This document shows positions 5,824 to 6,687 of a stretch of 6,687 bases of DNA, piece by piece (position 1 is the stretch's first letter; each line of letters opens with the position of its first letter). Origin of the DNA: Candidatus Krumholzibacteriia bacterium (lineage in GTDB: Bacteria; Krumholzibacteriota; Krumholzibacteriia; LZORAL124-64-63). The stretch covers positions 1 to 6,687 of the forward strand of contig JACZKN010000065.1 of NCBI GenBank assembly GCA_014859985.1. Direction: 5' to 3'. The notes under the pieces are model-generated. The model worked only from the letters and a program-made list of their open reading frames with translations, was not told the DNA's origin and did no database searches. A program made the translations under genes and the position numbers.

Positions 5824-6339
5824 CTAACCCCGTTCCGCGCCGCCGGGGCCGGCGGCCGTCGTGAAGTTCAGGTCCGGGTGGCGTCCGGCCGCGCCGTGGC
5901 CGGCGAACCAGCCCGGCTCCAGGTCCAGCCGCGGCGCGTCGCCCCACAGGCGCTCGAGCTGGAAGTACTCGCGGGTGCGCTGGTGGAAGACGTGGACCAC
6001 GACGTCGAAGAAATCCAGCAGCGCCCAGCTGCCGTCGTCCAGGCCCTCCTGGCCGCGGGCCTTCTGGCCGTCGTCCAGCTGGGAGTCGCGCACCCACTTC
6101 GCCAGGGCCCGCACCTGGGTGTCCGAGTGCCCGGAGGCGATGACGAAGAAGTCGCAGACGTCCGAGCGGCCGCGCAGGTCCAGGACCACCACCTCGGCGG
6201 CCGCCTTCTCCAGCAGGCGCCAGGCGACGCGTTCGGCCAGCAGCCAGGCCGGCGAGGTGTCGGGCATCACGGTCGCGGGCTGCGCCGGGGGCGGTCCGGC
6301 GGCGACGGGCGTGGGGTCGGTGGTTCCGGTCATTGCCAT
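5824..6339 (-). CDS. rsfS: Ribosome silencing factor
   Basis: RsfS (DUF143/Iojap family) binds ribosomal protein uL14 and blocks joining of the 50S and 30S subunits, reducing translation when nutrients are scarce. The conserved domain spans about residues 31-140: VVVLDLRGRSDVCDFFVIAS (50-69), HSDTQVRALAKWV (71-83), then GQEGLDDGSWALLDFFDVVV (96-115) and HVFHQRTREYFQLERLWGDA (116-135). At 171 residues it exceeds the usual 105-120, with a Pro/Thr-rich N-terminal extension of about 30 residues and a C-terminal tail of about 30. No strong ribosome binding site marks a start. ATG 6339 follows the polyprenyl synthase stop by 8 bases, but ATG 6333 or ATG 6267 (MPDTSPAWLL) are alternatives, the last giving a more typical 147 residues. 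The gene is followed by argS. The common neighbour nadD is not beside it. Upstream, this same frame is open to the right edge of the window. Confidence 0.93.
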   Translation of the reverse strand: MAMTGTTDPTPVAAGPPPAQPATVMPDTSPAWLLAERVAWRLLEKAAAEVVVLDLRGRSDVCDFFVIASGHSDTQVRALAKWVRDSQLDDGQKARGQEGLDDGSWALLDFFDVVVHVFHQRTREYFQLERLWGDAPRLDLEPGWFAGHGAAGRHPDLNFTTAAGPGGAERG

Positions 6340-6347
6340 CCAGACGG

Positions 6348-6687
6348 TCAGTTGAGGCGGTTGATGACGTACTCGACGGACACCGCGAGCAGGTCCTTCT
6401 GGGGGCCCGAGGCCAGGGGGCCGAGGGCGGCCTTGGCCTCCTCGCCGTACGCGCGGGCCCGGGCGAAAGCATAGTCCACGCCGCCGTGGTCGGTGACGAA
6501 GGCGCGCACCTCCGGCCAGCAGGCCGCGCGGGCGGGTCGCCGAACTGGCCGCGATCAGGGGCAGGGTGATCCGCCCCTCCTCCCAGTCCTGGCCGGTGGG
6601 CTTGCCCAGGCGCCGCTCGTCCCCGAGGTAGTCGAAGATGTCGTCGGTGATCTGGAAGACCAGGCCGGTGCGGTTGCCGAAGGCCCC
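6348..6687 (-). CDS. Polyprenyl (isoprenoid) diphosphate synthase, C-terminal part, with an apparent frameshift
   Basis: This is the end of a trans-isoprenyl diphosphate synthase, which condenses isopentenyl diphosphate onto allylic diphosphates to make long-chain prenyl precursors for quinones or carrier lipids. From the right edge one frame reads GLVFQITDDIFDYLGDERR, the FQ motif plus the second Asp-rich motif (DDIFD), then LGKPTGQDWEEGRITLPLIA, typical of the family. That frame then degrades into Arg/Pro-rich sequence. A second frame, shifted by one base, supplies the expected C-terminus: CWPEVRAFVTDHGGVDYAFA through EYVINRLN to the TGA at 6350-6348. The break lies between about 6547 and 6521, in a CG-rich run. 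One extra base, or two missing, explains it. The N-terminus with the first Asp-rich motif is outside the window. Chain length cannot be told from this part, so no symbol is given. rsfS begins 8 bases after the stop. Confidence 0.88.
6521..6547 (-). other. Frameshift interval in the polyprenyl synthase gene
   Basis: Family-like coding stops in one frame at LPLIAA (about 6547) and resumes one base out of phase at CWPEVRAF (from about 6521). The interval contains the run GCGACCCGCCCGCGCGG, a GC-alternating stretch prone to sequencing or replication slippage. The first frame meets no stop codon and continues open into rsfS. Confidence 0.75.

Noticed and set aside
4140..5864. A 574-codon open frame on the plus strand opposite argS
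   Set aside because: It exactly mirrors argS, and its product is a repetitive Val/Leu/Ala/His/Gln/Arg/Gly mix with no fold-like pattern. In GC-rich genes the complementary frame lacks stop codons as a side effect of codon bias.
1..6687. Mobile elements, CRISPR arrays, tRNA or rRNA genes, toxin-antitoxin or defence genes
   Set aside because: I found no transposase-like protein, no spaced direct repeats, no tRNA-like cloverleaf and no composition break. The gene content is housekeeping.

Overview
The window is a very GC-rich, gene-dense bacterial chromosome segment. Every gene I can support lies on the minus strand, so transcription runs from position 6687 towards position 1. Codon third positions are almost all G or C, which is why long open frames on the plus strand mirror the genes. 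The sequence does not name the organism. The GC content, the ribosome binding sites and a non-canonical arginyl-tRNA synthetase signature suggest an uncultured or deep-branching Gram-negative lineage, but that is inference only. Nothing points to mobile DNA, CRISPR, or tRNA or rRNA genes.

In transcription order, the first block (6687 to 3166) looks like one operon. It holds the C-terminal part of a polyprenyl diphosphate synthase, with an apparent frameshift near 6521-6547. After 8 bases comes rsfS (ribosome silencing factor). After 7 bases comes argS (arginyl-tRNA synthetase). Its stop codon overlaps the start of a PfkB-family sugar kinase by one base (TGATG). The block joins isoprenoid synthesis, control of ribosome assembly, tRNA charging and a small-molecule kinase of unassigned substrate.

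A 130-base gap (3036-3165) holds a GC hairpin and a good sigma-70-type promoter with an extended -10. This promoter leads into a 304-residue protein of unknown function (3035-2121) with a duplicated C-terminal unit and a low-complexity linker. A second promoter, whose -35 box overlaps that gene's stop codon, drives purM (2017-1010, purine biosynthesis). Its predicted transcript would begin almost exactly with a perfect 10-bp stem-loop.

Downstream of purM is a small, probably membrane-associated protein gene (about 987-681) whose N-terminal part is split between frames. A 235-base stretch with no recognisable gene (446-680) follows. The window closes with the N-terminal 148 residues of a GAF-like protein (445 to the left edge).

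This is mostly a housekeeping region and I see no multi-gene novel system. The points most worth checking are the replaced HIGH signature in ArgRS, the polyprenyl synthase frameshift that leaves an open frame running into rsfS, the uncharacterised 304-residue protein, and the hairpin at the predicted 5' end of the purM mRNA.
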